Source: Artemisia argyi
Taxonomy: Eukaryota; Streptophyta; Magnoliopsida; Asterales; Asteraceae
Direction of reading: 5' to 3'
Assembly (NCBI GenBank): GCA_030686995.1
Contig: CM060704.1
Span: forward strand, 173,969,718-174,033,717
Length of the DNA stretch: 64,000 nt
Part shown: one piece after another, positions 32,281-44,636 of the stretch
Layout: the number at the start of each line of letters is the position of its first letter
Position numbering within the stretch: the stretch's first letter is position 1
The notes under the pieces: generated by a model
Seen by the model: only the letters and a program-made list of their open reading frames with translations
What the model was told of the DNA's origin: nothing
Database searches by the model: none
Translations under genes and position numbers: made by a program

Positions 32281-34573
32281 ATGGGTTATTCAAAACTATT
32301 GAGTATCTTATTCATTTTCTTTATTTACACTGCTTTTGCTCCTGCTGCTTCTTTAAATAGGAGTCATAAATGCCCTGAAAAACAGAGAGAAGCTTTGCTT
32401 CTCTTCAAACATAACCTCTCCTCCATCAATTACTCAAACGTATTATGTCAAGATACGCCGGGTTTTGATTATCATCCAATAATGATGACCTGGAACACAC
32501 GTACTAATTGTTGTAATTGGAAAGGAGTTACTTGCGACAACTCCACCGGTGACGTCATCGGTCTCGAACTCATGTGCGGAATGCTACAAGGTACAATTCA
32601 TCCAGACAGCTCCCTCTTCAACCTCACAAACCTTACTTCTCTTGATTTATCACATAACAAACTTAATGGGACATTGCCATCTTGGCTGTTTACTTCCCCC
32701 TCTTTACAACATCTCTATCTATCTGTTAACATGTTCAGTGGAAATGTACCCTCGAACATCTCAATTAACCTAAGGCACCTTACTTCTCTGTATTTATCAG
32801 ATAACAAACTTAATGGGACATTGCCATCTTGGCTGTTTACTTCCCCCTCTTTACAATATCTCTATTTAGAGAATAACATGTTCAGTGGAAATGTTCCTTT
32901 TGAGTCATTTACTTCCCCGTCATTAAAATACTTATACCTCGATAACAATCAGTTAGGTGGCCAAATTGATGTGCAAACATTTCGACAACTCACCAACCTC
33001 ACTGCTCTAGGCCTTGGTTATAATAATTTTAGTGGTGAATTGGAGTTGGATACATTGTTATCAACCCTCACAAACCTTGAAGTTCTATATCTCTCTTACA
33101 GCGGTTTCTCTGTTACCACAAATAATGCCAATCATTATGTCAACCCTGGTGTTAGAGACTTATATTTGGCCTCTTGCAAGCTAAAGGTGTTTCCGAATTC
33201 ATTTCGAGCCATGAAACAACTTTCATGGTTAGATCTCTCTCAAAACGAAATCCATGGCCAAATTCCTCATTGGGCAGGGGAGATTGTAGGGTTGGAATAT
33301 TTGAATCTGTCAAATAACTTCATAACAGGCTTGCCACAATTTCAATGGCATGGACTATCTAAGCTTTATCTGCAGTCCAACTTGATTGAGGGGCCATTCC
33401 CTCCATCAATTTGCAACATGAGTACTCTTTACTATTTGGATATGTCCAATAATCGCTTTGGTGGATTGATTCCACAATGCTTTGGAAATATCAGCTCATC
33501 TCTTAGAATGATAGATATGGGGAATAATAGCTTTCAAGGAACAATTCCAAATGTATATGGGGATTGTGGACGTTTAGAAGGGCTTATTTTGAATGGAAAT
33601 CAATTAAGAGGAGAGGTGCCGATTTCCTTGTCCAAATGTAAATCCTTGAAAGTAGTCGATTTCGGAAAAAAACCATTTGAATGGTACATTTCCTCGTTGC
33701 TTAGGTGCCCTTCCAAATTTGCAGGCTCTTATCCTCAAATCAAACAACTTTCATGGACACATTCAACCCTCTGCAACTGTTGATTCTCCCTTTCCAAGTC
33801 TTCTAGTTCTTGACTTATCTCATAATGGGTTTGAAGGTCAACTCCCTGCAAAATATTTTCAAAATTTCAATTCCATGAAGAATGTGGTGAAAAACAGCAC
33901 AACACCAGAATATTTGGACATGGGCGGATTGTATTACTCATTCGTTGTTGCAGTGAAAGGGGTGGATCGAGATATTCCAAGACTTTTTGTTAGCCTAACT
34001 ATTATTGATTTATCAAACAATTATTTCGAAAGGGACATACCAGAAATAATCGGAAATTTGAGTTCTTTGAAAGTGCTAAACTTGTCCCACAATAGCCTTA
34101 ATGGTCGAATGCCAAACTCTCTTGGTAAGCTATCAGAGATTGAATCATTAGACCTTTCTTGGAACCAACTCACAGGAAATATCCCTCAAAGCCTTGCAGG
34201 AATCAAGGGCCTTGAAGTCTTAAATCTATCACAAAACCATCTCGTGGGGCGTATTCCAGAAGGAACACAGTTCAACACATTTCAAGAGAACTCATTTGAA
34301 GGGAATTTGGGACTCTGTGGGTTTCCACTGCACAAAAAGTGCAGTGAGAATGCACACAAACCACAACTTGAAGCAGAAGAACATCATGAGGAGGAAAGTG
34401 GATTTACATGGGAAGTGGTGACGTTGGGATATGGATGTGGGACCCTACTTGGATTGGTGATGGGTTTTTACATGTTGTCAACAAGAAAAGTGAAATGGTT
34501 CAATGCAATTAGTGATGCAGCCGAGAGTTTGGTCAAGAAGAAGAAGAGAAGACATGTTTACATCAGGAAATGA
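32281..34573 (+). pseudogene. RLP1, LRR receptor-like protein with one-base frameshift
   Basis: Starts MGYSKLLSILFIFFIYTAF (signal peptide), then an LRRNT domain (CPEKQREALLLFKHNL...CCNWKGVTCD), plant-type LRRs, and after a frame change the remaining LRRs, a YLDMGGLYYSFVVAVKGVD island, the LGLCGFPLHKKC cap, an acidic stretch and a TM helix. It ends in a short basic tail (KKKRRHVYIRK) without kinase. The family senses extracellular ligands with co-receptors such as SOBIR1. The break is at 33666-33672: seven A against six in RLP3 (56105-56110). It shifts the frame after KVVDFGK and stops at 33783, while the downstream frame is open to 34573. It carries two copies of the 147-bp LRR module. This could be a true null allele or a homopolymer sequencing error. 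Confidence 0.9.
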
Positions 34574-36501
34574 CATCAGAAAATCAAAAGTACGATTTTT
34601 CACATATTTTCTTATTTCATCAAATTGTGCAAAATGTCTTACTCTATGTCATCTCTTGCTCTTAAAACAGATTATGATGCAGGTAGAGGAGTTCAGGGTG
34701 GGGCTGGGACCTTTTGAGTTATGTTGTTGTGTATCAGTTTCTGCTTCTGATTTATAATGTTTGTGTTTTGTATCTTTGAATTATTGTTGTATGTAATACT
34801 AGTGTGTTGTTAGGATTATAATATAGATTTACTGGTGATTGTGTATAAATGTTGTAGACCTTAGTGTAATTCAGTAAGTTTTTTGTTATTTTGATGATCA
34901 TACAACCATCGTGTATGCTATAGAATTGTAGACACAAGTGACAAGGCAACACACATTTCCTTTTGTTGTATAAATCCAATGGTGGCAATGGGATCTGAGT
35001 ACCACTAGTGTTTGTTACCGAATTGTAACGTATGGTTTCTCATCGTGTATGATAAGGTGTGAAACGGAAAGCATTATTAATAATAACTTGTCTTTGATCT
35101 GTTCTAAATATAAATAAAGCAGCAAATCAGATGATTGTGATGTGTTTTAGAGGAAGCCAAAAGTATCAAGTAACATTGTTTGCCATTTAGCATTTCGTTA
35201 TCTGCCACCACCTGCTTGGTGAGTTGATTATGAGACCAAATTGCCAGTGACCCTGCACTTGAATAACCATCTACATGAAATTTTATCATATACCAACTGC
35301 TCCTTATGTCCTGTAAAACGTGCCATGATTCTATTTTAGGGTACCTGCAAAATATGTGTCCTATTTACTGATGTAGGTTGGATGTTATGGCTGAAGCTGG
35401 ACGTTCTGAGATATATAGCTGCTAAATTTGTAGTGGATATGCTAGCTGTTATAGTTCATTTATCTTATTATGCTGTATTGCTAACCTTGAAGACAAATGA
35501 TATGTGTGTCTGAGTAAATAATACAGCGTACATCTTTTTGCCATCTAGTTTAATTGGTCTTTTGTTTGGATTTACAGTAGATGAGTACATTTTTTTATTT
35601 TCTGTTACAGCAGTTTTGAGATAATTCAGAGATTAACTGACAGATTAGTTGATGACCTGATGGTACTCTATATAACACACTTTCTGACCTATCAAACAAC
35701 CAAAGTTATGGTCAGTAATTATAACTGAAAAATTCAGCTTTCATGGTTTCTGATGCAAATTGTTAAAAAACATTGTCATTGGATGTGAAGATATATCCGT
35801 AACAAGATATGCACAGATGTCCAAAATCGTAGAAAGGCCACAAGATGACTGAGGCAATGAGAATAAAACTAGTGGTCTCAAAATGGCTGGACAGGTCTGG
35901 TTATGGGTCAAAATGAGTTTGGGTCGTCAGTTTCAAGAATAGTCATGGGCTGAACCGGTACTTTTTACCATTTTTTCTTCCCTTTTTTGTGTTTACGAAA
36001 TACAATTTCAGAATATAATCTTTGTTAATATAAGTATTTCTAAAACTAAAGGAGACAAGTCAGACAACCAGCCGTGGAAAAATAAAGCAATGATCGGGTT
36101 TACTTATTATTATCTTCTTATAACTTGACCAGCGAAGTCTTAAGTTTTACCCTTAGGTAATCGTGTTTTTGTGTGGTTGAACCTTCAATATAAATTATCA
36201 CGTTTCTATTATTTTGATGGTCACATATCCATTTATATTTCAGAAAGAATGTGTTTCACCAAACTATAAGCATGCTAGACAAGGATCATTGTGGCATGTT
36301 TTATTTTTGAAATGATTATACTTGGAATGTTGAAGAGAGGCAAACTGCTTAATGCTTTTGCCTTATGAGGAGTAATTAACACATTACTGGTAATAAAATT
36401 ACCAAGCTTCTTTGTGTTCCTTCACGCATAAGTATAAGAAGTAAGGAAATACAGTAAATGAACTTTTCTACTACTATTCAAACGAGTGGCAGCAGTAGGC
36501 T
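34574..36501. other. RLP1 3' flank, part of a segmental duplication
   Basis: No gene. 34574-35540 matches 57015-57830, and 36100-36195 matches 57838-57930. At about 35240-35345 (AATTGCCAGTGACCCTGC... CTGCTCCTTATGTC...) it resembles the exon 9/intron 9 region of the ABC1 gene (46495-46680). Confidence 0.6.
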
Positions 36502-36509
36502 CTTATATT

Positions 36510-36688
36510 CAATGGCGGAACTATTAAGGGGCAGGGGAGGGTCCCGGCCCCCCTAAAATTTAACGCACCTAGTGTAAATATTATAGGTGTTAGAGGTAAT
36601 TTAGTTGAGGTTACAAACAAATCTTCGATTCGGCCCCCCCAAAATAAATTCGGCCCCCCCAAAAAAAAATGCTCAAGTTCCGCCATTG
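36510..36688. mobile_element. hAT-like MITE, 179 bp
   Basis: Ends CAATGGCGGAACT and AGTTCCGCCATTG are perfect inverted repeats. The 8-bp duplication CTTATATT is exact (36502-36509, 36689-36696). Contains two CGGCCCCCCC-A runs near 36630-36665. Confidence 0.92.
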
Positions 36689-36913
36689 CTTATATTGTTT
36701 CATATCTTTGTTTCTAAGTGCAATTTTCCAAGCTTCAAAGTGATTAACCATGATCATGTTCATGTTGTGGATATGCTGAAAGTGTGGGTAAAGAAACCAA
36801 TTCATGAAAACATATATGATTCCAGAAGTGAGCTTTCTTAACAAGACTTAAAAATCCAAATTTGAAATATCAACCTGCCCTGTCTTAAACGTTACACATC
36901 TACATATTTAATA

Positions 36914-37164
36914 CTACATCCGTCTCATATTAAATGTCACTTTGAATTTTAAAAGTCTTCTTTTATTAACTTTGATCTTAAATATTTTTGCTTATCTTAT
37001 ATAATATTTGATGCAAAATATATTAATGAAGTGGGTTTTAATTGTATTTTCGTTGATATTATTTTCATCAAATATTATATAATACAACTAAAATATTTAA
37101 AGTCAAAATTGACGACAAAAGACTCAAAAAGTCAAAATAGACATTTAATATGGGACGGAAGGAG
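36914..37164. mobile_element. Stowaway-like MITE, 251 bp
   Basis: CTACATCCGTCTCATATTAA and its inverse ending GGGACGGAAGGAG are flanked by TA (36912-36913, 37165-37166). The terminal CTnCnTCCGTC pattern is that of plant Tc1/mariner Stowaway elements. Confidence 0.88.
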
Positions 37165-37166
37165 TA

Positions 37167-38075
37167 TTCTCATTTCACTTTATTTCCATTAGTGGAAAAC
37201 AGATTTAATACATAATCCCTGAACATTGTATAATTTAGTGGGGTTTAATAAATAAATTTAATCTAAAAAAAAAGTTTAAAGACGTACTCAAATAACCTCA
37301 ACTATTTTTGGTCAACTACTCCATTCAACTGAAAGACTAGATATCAATCGTAGTCTCTGGCATGTAATAACATGTCACAGGCTAGAGATTATTAGCTAAG
37401 TGAGCTTAAATCGAAATTTCTGTTAACCTAAATTATGGTTAATTGGATTCTTTATCTATCTATGGTTAAAGTTTTGAGTGATAGTTGTGTGAAGACCCTT
37501 CGTGGAATTCATAGACATGGATGACCCCAACTCCAAGTCGTCAAATGGAAAGTCTTATCATTGGACCATAGTATATTCAAAATCCAACTCATTGGTTGAG
37601 AAAAGTATTCTTATCTGACCATAGAATAATTCAAAACTCAATCAACGTCCATTTATGAGACCACCCGTGATAGGGGATGGACGACTTTGATGTTGGGCAT
37701 CGAAGACGTGTCCACCCATATTAACTAGGATCAAATATGACCGGGTGTACAAAAGAATTTGAGCAGTAATACTAAAAACAAATTTCGATGGACCGGGTGC
37801 ATTTAAGATAACTTTAGGAAAAATCGATGTTTAATTCAAAAATTAACACCAAATCAAAAAAATCCATGTGGTGCCTGGGCACCCGCGGGAATCCCCTGTT
37901 TCAGTTATTAGGGTCACCAATTCGACCCGTTTCAATGGAAAAAAGACAAGACGGACGATTGCAAGACCGAGTTGTGGGAGAGTTTTGTGCGGGCCCAAGT
38001 GAGTTGTGTGAGTTTATTTTGTTTATGTGTGGTATATTTGCGTATAAGCGGGGTATATTTGAAAGGTGAAGTTGG

Positions 38076-38127
<52 letters not shown>

Positions 38128-38889
38128 TGACATTGATGTGGTGTGATGAATGTGGTCTTGAGGACTCCTTATTACACTTAGTCTTATGCTTTATGCATGG
38201 TGCTGTTTTATCCCTACATGTTTGGAAATTTTCAAAAAACAAACAACAATGTAAAGCTATAATCAAGCCTTCAAGCTCTAGTATTTGATTTACATGTACA
38301 ACATATCAATGAACAAAGTATATAGGAACTAGTTGTATTCTTTACATGAATTAATTTCTGCATAACCACTTGATGCAACGAAAACATCAACATCTATGCG
38401 GTCGACTGCTAAAACAGAATTATGAAAAGAACATATATTTTTTGGTGTGGTAAAAACATGACTACTTTATATGCTTAAACTATTCAATATTTGACATATA
38501 TGTTGCTTGTTTTCTCTTCTAGTCTTCTTTCACAGAGCACCTCCAATGTTAAATTTGAGAATAGCTCTTTTTTTAAAGAATATTTTATAAAAAACAAATT
38601 AGATCCAATGCAAAAAGCTTTCAAAAACTACATAATCTATTAAAAATGGTTAAAATAATGAACATAAACGATGTAAAAGTAGGCCTAACTTGAGTTCTAA
38701 CAAGCTATAGCATAAAAAGTTTCCATTCAGATGTTCTTATACAACTTTTATGTTGACTACTCAAGTAAAATAGTCATCTCGATCATTGTTCAACTTTCTT
38801 TTTTTTACCGATGGTCGAGTCCGCATTTAGCCCCCTTTACTTTTGGCCTACCAAGCAAGGAATGGCTTATAGTTGAGCCTTCTATGTAT
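37167..38889. other. Intergenic with long poly(A)
   Basis: No gene. 37440-37660 resembles part of the tandem repeats at 20455-20600 (TTTATCTATCTATG..., GTGAAGACCCT). A poly(A) of about 47 bases (38079-38125) follows a G-rich segment, suggesting a retroposed fragment, but no matching target duplication was found. Confidence 0.45.
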
Positions 38890-38896
38890 AAATAAT

Positions 38897-39068
38897 AGAG
38901 AAATGATTAGGAAGCCTAAACTTATGCCTAATTTTTGTGCCTAAAGTAGGTGGCATTTGTTCATTGGTTCATGATGAAGTGGGTCCCTCAATTACAACCA
39001 ACGAAAAAGTGACACCCAAATTTAGGCATAAAATTAAGAATGAATTTAGGCATCCCAATCATTTCTCT
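38897..39068. mobile_element. MITE with long inverted ends, 172 bp
   Basis: AGAGAAATGATTAGGAAGCC is matched inversely by GGCATCCCAATCATTTCTCT with two mismatches, and the similarity continues inward (GCCTAA(A)...TTAGGC motifs). Flanked by AAATAAT (38890-38896, 39069-39075). Superfamily uncertain. Confidence 0.8.
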
Positions 39069-39337
39069 AAATAATAAAAAGAATTTTAGAAGCTCAATGG
39101 TTAGGCATAGTATTAGTGGATAATTTTGTTTGGTACTTGGCCCAACACCAAATTCAACCCCATTTTCTTCCAGGTGTAAGGATATCATATAACGGTTATT
39201 TGATACCTTTGACTCGATGTTCCGCCACCATTGTGAATGAGAAAAACGAGAAGGTGAACAAATATGGTGGTCAGTGACAATGTCGTACCGTCGCTAATAA
39301 TTTCGGCGATCCTGCACCACGGTTCTCTTTGCTAATA

Positions 39338-39500
39338 AACTATTTCTTAAATGAGACCAAGAACAACATTAAATGTATTTTTTTTTTTTAGGTAAAGGGC
39401 ATTCCACCCGGTAAAATAAGAACAACATTAAATGTACGGATAACTTCCGGAGGTTATCTCATCATATTGCAAACTATGTGTGTGCACCAACGGTATATTA
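39338..39500 (+). pseudogene. ABC1 kinase exon 6 fragment
   Basis: TTTCTTAAATGAG(A/G)CCAAGAAC and GCA(A/G)ACTATGTGT(G/A)TGC match exon 6 of the ABC1 gene (44848-45066) with about a tenth of bases changed. No flanking exons are recognised and the frame is broken, so this is a stray duplicated fragment about 5.5 kb upstream of the gene. Confidence 0.8.
39378..39420 (-). mobile_element. 43-bp SINE-tail insertion
   Basis: A T-run followed by AGGTAAAGGGCATTCCACCC sits between two exact 16-bp copies of AACAACATTAAATGTA (39362-39377, 39421-39436). On the minus strand it reads body then poly(A), a severely 5'-truncated retroposon inside the ABC1 exon fragment. Confidence 0.8.
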
Positions 39501-39503
39501 TTT

Positions 39504-40900
39504 TTGTAGAATTCATAGCAGTAATAAATGCATTTTTCTTAAACAAGTTTTTTGTCGGTTGACAATAATCCTAAACAACACATAATGTAGTCGGTTGAGT
39601 TCTTATATATAGCTTTTAAATTAAAATAACATTTAAAGATGTCCTCGGAGAACCTCAAGTCATTTGGTGAACTATTCCACTCAACTGACAGACGAGCCAT
39701 TGAGATATCAATTGTAGTATGGTATCAGGGGAGAACCTAGGGGTTTTCCGGAGGTTCACAAAAACCCGATGGATGTTTGTTGTCTAGTGTAAATTTTCAT
39801 TAAAAGTCTCGATTTCTCCGAAATGAACATGGTCCCGAAATTTTGTGTTACATGTCTTTTTTAGTTAGTCTACTAATATGTCAAAATAAACACAAGTCTA
39901 TTTAATTTGTTTACTATTTTTAATGAAATCGTATTTTTATTTAAAAAGGTATTGTTTATACTCATAAACAAGTGTGTCTCTGATGACTTAAATTACTTGT
40001 CCGCCCCAGAGTATATAGTCATAATTTGAGATACTTGGAATGAAAAAAAGTCAGGCATTTTGACTTCAAAATTCAAAACCCAACCACAACTCTCACAAGT
40101 AATAGACTACACTATCTATTTAAAAACTTTATTACACCCGGATGGATGTAAATAACATGTGATAAACTATTTGAACTAAATCCAAATTGGAATAATATAC
40201 ATTTATTAGCTAAGTGTTAAATTAAATTAAAAGTATTATTATTTGATCATCAAATACTCGAAACTCAATCAAGTTGATGGAAGGAGCTTTTATGCAGCGT
40301 TGTTTGAAGTACACAAAATAATAAAAATTGAAATTTGGAAGCCCAATAGTTATGTATAATGGGCAATAGCTGTAAGTAAGATTGGCCCAACCCACAAAAC
40401 AAAAAAATTATTTGGAAGCCTGATTTATATTTGGCGGTAAATAAAAACTCGCATTTGCAATCACCGCCTTAACCGCCTGAGCAGGTGACGTCACCATCGG
40501 TAACAATTTTTTATTTTTAACCCTAATTCATAAAATTATTTGTCATTATTTCATTTTTTTTGAATTATTTGTTAGTGTTTGGATATACAATTAGAGCCGG
40601 CCTTGTGTTATAGGTTACTTGAGCTCTTGGCTTAAGAAGATTAGGGTCACAATATGATATTATGCCCCAAAGTACTGATACCGAACCAATCCCATACCGG
40701 TCCTTGTTTTGCCTTACAAAAATCAGGACATCCGGTACCAAATACTGAGAAAACCAAAACTAACAAATTAATACCAGTATACCGGAATAACGTTTTCAAG
40801 TTGTATTTGTTCAATGTCGGTGTGTAATGTTTACTTATCTTTGTTTAACAACACTTTTTGTGGGGATTACAGTAAATGTGAACTAAGATTTGTTCAAAAT
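39504..40900. other. Intergenic; no gene seen
   Basis: AT-rich. 39625-39720 resembles 37277-37380 (CAACTGA(C/A)AGAC... TATCAAT), another local duplicate. CCGGTACC-type motifs at 40675-40790 recur inverted near 42600-42710 on the other side of the Copia fragment. Confidence 0.4.
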
Positions 40901-42213
40901 CTGAATGTTCCCGTTAGCGTAAAATAGTGATATTATATATTTTGTATACATAATTGTAATTAGGTAATAGTTATGTATCGTTCTTGTAATTCATTCCTTA
41001 TATATATTCATCTGAGATTATCTCATTTACATGGTATCAGCCAGGATTTCGCCCCATCCATTTTCTTTCCTTTATCGGCTTTCTTCAACAGATTATTTTT
41101 CTGCTACAGCCGATTATGGCTTCTTCCAATCCTTCCGATGGCACTCTCCCCAGGGCAACTATCTTGCATATGATTTCTAGCAAGCTTCATTCAAGCAAAT
41201 ATCTTTTCTGGAGAAATCAAATGATCCCTCTCCTCTTATATCACAAACTTATGTCGCATGTGGACTGTTCTGCAGCCCCTCTATCTGCCACGACTATTGC
41301 TGACAACAAAGAATTGCCGAATCCAGCGTATACAACCCGGTTCGAAACAGACTAACGGGCTGCCATCCTTTTGAACTCTTCTCTTTCTGAGGAGGCTGCC
41401 GCTGAAGTTGTTGGACTTTCTTCTTCTGCACAGATCTGGGATGCTGTCAAAAACGCGTATAGCCACTCTTCGGTTGAACGTATACACAGTCTACGTGATT
41501 AACTTCACCTCTTGGTCAAAGGAACCTATTCTGTTTCTGATTTTGGCCGCAAATTTAAGGCCTTATGTGATTAGTTATCAGCCACTGGACACAACGTGTT
41601 GATGAATCGGACAAGCTTCATTGGTTTCTTTTCTCGGTGCCTCATTTGAGACTTTTTCTACAGCCATTAGAGCCTCTAAACCGCGTCCATCCTTCTGTAA
41701 TCTTCTTTCTCAAGCTGAAAGTCACGAACTTTTTCTGACATCTCTACATTGTTCGACATCCACATCCCCTGTTGCCTTTCTTACAGATCATTCTCGGCCT
41801 CAATACACTTCTCGTGGCAGAGGTCGGTCATCACGTCGGGGTGGCTGCGGCCGTGGCCATCGAACCCCTCATTGCCAGTTATGACTGATAGTCATTATGC
41901 TTCTCACTGCCCGAAACTTGCCCATATGCGACCAAGGCTGCTTCTTTAGATGCAAATCTTGCTCACGCCTTTCATGCTCATTGTGATCTGTCCGATGCTA
42001 CTCCAGATTGCTAATTTGCTCACATGACATCTTCTCCTGACAGTCTTCCTAATGCTTCTCCTCATACTGGTAATGCAACTGTTACCTTCGGTAATGGTCA
42101 AACTCTTAATGTTTCCCACACGGGTTCTAGTCGGTTTTCCAATAATATTAAGTTGAACGATTCGATGTTTTATATATATCCATCTAATCCCACCTAATTT
42201 GGTATGGAGATTA
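40901..42213 (+). mobile_element. Decayed Copia element (gag only)
   Basis: A possible 5' LTR end (...GAGATTATCTCATTTACA, 41031) precedes TGGTATCAG, the start of the usual tRNA-iMet primer site. A similar GAGATTATCTCATTTGCA at 42196-42213 may be the end of a 3' LTR. Only gag and the start of protease lie between. Confidence 0.5.
41116..42170 (+). pseudogene. Copia gag pseudogene
   Basis: In changing frames: MASSNPSDGTLPRATILHMI, YLFWRNQMIPLL, AEVVGLSSSAQIWDAVKNAY, SVERIHSLRD, FGRKFKALCD, GASFETFSTAIRASKPRPSF, then RGRGRSSRRGG and a zinc-knuckle relic (HCQL...HYASHCPKL). A degenerate protease site follows, in which the DSGATDHMT motif is reduced to FAHMT. These are UBN2/Copia gag hallmarks. 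Several stops and frameshifts are present. Confidence 0.8.
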
Positions 42214-43792
42214 TCTCATTTGCATTCCCCAAGGATGGCAAAATTTATCTACTCCGTATTTTGTAATCGATTTATTATTTCATATACATATATAGGAGCA
42301 TAATAAGTTCATGTTAGAAAGCTCATTTACTTTCTTTGTTTTTTCTTATATACAATGGAACACAAAAGCACAACATGACACTGAAAATGAGACAATACAA
42401 ATTGGATGCCCAAATAGGTTACAGAATATAGTTGCTGCAACCGAACGTTGTAATTCATTAGTTAGCGATTAAGTTTTTGGATATTCTGGGCTCATAAATT
42501 GCTAGTAAAAGGCAGATTTTGGTCTGAAATAGCTGGTTGTTGCAGTAGCTAATTGCCAATTTTTGGCAGTTTAGTTTTTTCGAAGTTTTGGTATTTGGAA
42601 ATACCCAAAAAATCAAAACCAGTAACCGGTACTGAACAAGTGTTTTGGTGAGTGATTTAGTGGTCGTTTTGTTCCTCGTTTTTTATCGGTAGACTTGGTA
42701 TCGGTACTGATCTATGCCGTACACATCCATTTGACCATATATATTGTACTGTCTTGAAAGTTGGAACCATGTGCCAGGGGTGCTCTGAAACCACACACAC
42801 AAAAATACTCTTATGTTTTAGTTAGGTTAAAATGTTTATGCCATGCTGGTTAAACAGTGGCTTTGATATCTATCTATAGGACTATATCTAGTTGGTTTAG
42901 GTGCCTAGGGATTTATAACCAGTTTCTATTTCAAAAGGGTGATAGTAAGCCTTATATAAAGAGTTAGATTGGCAACAGTGGTTATGGGAACCTCTCAAGA
43001 TTCGGCGACAGTAAGGTCTGGAAAATGATTGTTCAAGTCACAATTAATTCAGTGAGGGCAGTTTAGTTGTGTTTCAGTTAATTTCATGTGATCAGAGGGT
43101 CTGTGTTATATCACTAAAGGTTCAAGCAGAAGACTAGAAGTCTAGAAGCAATAATCAACCTTAGTTTACCAGCTTAGTAGTTATGTTAGTAACTGATATG
43201 AAATAATTATAATATGGAAGGCAAGTTGTCTTTTCCAGAAAAGTGTGTGTGTTTAAGAGATGGGAGAGTTCTCTCTAATGAGCTCTCAAAGTTAATGAGT
43301 ACAATTTGTTAGTTAGAGTCATAGTACCAACATGTGTGTCAGTTTGGTTTTGGCTCATTATGTTTTTCCACCTGGTTTTCTTTTATCAAACAGAGTGTGG
43401 GAGGTGGGTCAGTGAGTTAGGATCCTTTGTTGTATCAGTTGTTGTGTGGTACTTGGCCCAATGATTGGGTTCTTGTACTTTAGTCTTTTGTTTCTCAATT
43501 AATGGTTCTGCGATGTGGTGTTTTTTATTTTCTTGGGTCCCTTTCTCTTCAATGGTCTTGTTGAGGAGGTGGTTCGCCATTTCTTTTGTGTTGTGTTCTT
43601 TTGTTCCCTTAAAATATGTTGGGTCTAAAAAAAACCTTATATTGTGTAATATTATTTGCTTAAATGTTCAATAAAATCTGGTAATTTGTTCTTGCACTTT
43701 ATTTTTCTGTTGATGTTCTGTGTGCAGTCTTTCTATTCATTCTGAGTTTTACAAGTTGATTCCAAAATAGATGAATGTTGGTGTGATTTTAG
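42214..43792. other. Upstream flank of ABC1 gene; first exon not found
   Basis: No convincing exon. An N-terminal transit-peptide exon of the ABC1 gene would be expected here if the gene is whole, but I could not identify one. Confidence 0.4.
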
Positions 43793-44589
43793 ATTACGAG
43801 TATTCACTATTGGGATTACCAGAAGATAGTATTGAGGGCAAGAGTTAAACATGAAGTCCACACCAGGAGTGCACGTAGGCTTGAAGAACTTTGCTTCAAA
43901 AATGGTGGAATATACATCAAGCTTGGTCAACATATTGGTCAACTGGTAGGACCTACTAACCTTTTTAATGGTGTCGAAATTTAAGTTTCGTATTTGATGA
44001 TTGGATTCATAGTATAGGTAGTGTATGTGTTTAGCTAAATGGAATGTTCTCATTTAGGAATATTTGGTACCTCAAGAGTACATTAAAACATTAAGGGAGT
44101 CAATCTTGAACAGATGTCCGACTTCTTCGTATGATCAAGTGTGCCAAGTTGTCAAGAAAGAGCTTGGTGGGGCACCTGAAGAAGTATGTTTACCTCATCT
44201 CACTTTGCTCTTACTTTTGTTTTAGTTATTTTGAGTCATAGAATTTATGAAAACTATTTACCTCTACAGATATTTGATGAGTTTGACCCAGTCCCTATTG
44301 CAAGTGCTTCCCTTGCTCAAGTTCATGTAGCTCGAACTCATCAGGGCCAAAAAGTTGCTGTGAAGGTTTCAAGTTCTTACTATGAACTAATCTTGTTTTT
44401 GGGTCCCTTTTAACTTGTTTTATTAATGGCTTAACTCATTTGATATTGTATTCATGTTTCAGGTACAACATATGCACATGACAAATACTGCAGCTGCAGA
44501 TTATGCAACAGTCGAATTTGTTGTCAACACTTTACATCGGCTTTTTCCTTCATTTGATTACAGGTTTGTATGTTATAGCTTACTGCCTA

Positions 44590-44636
<47 letters not shown>

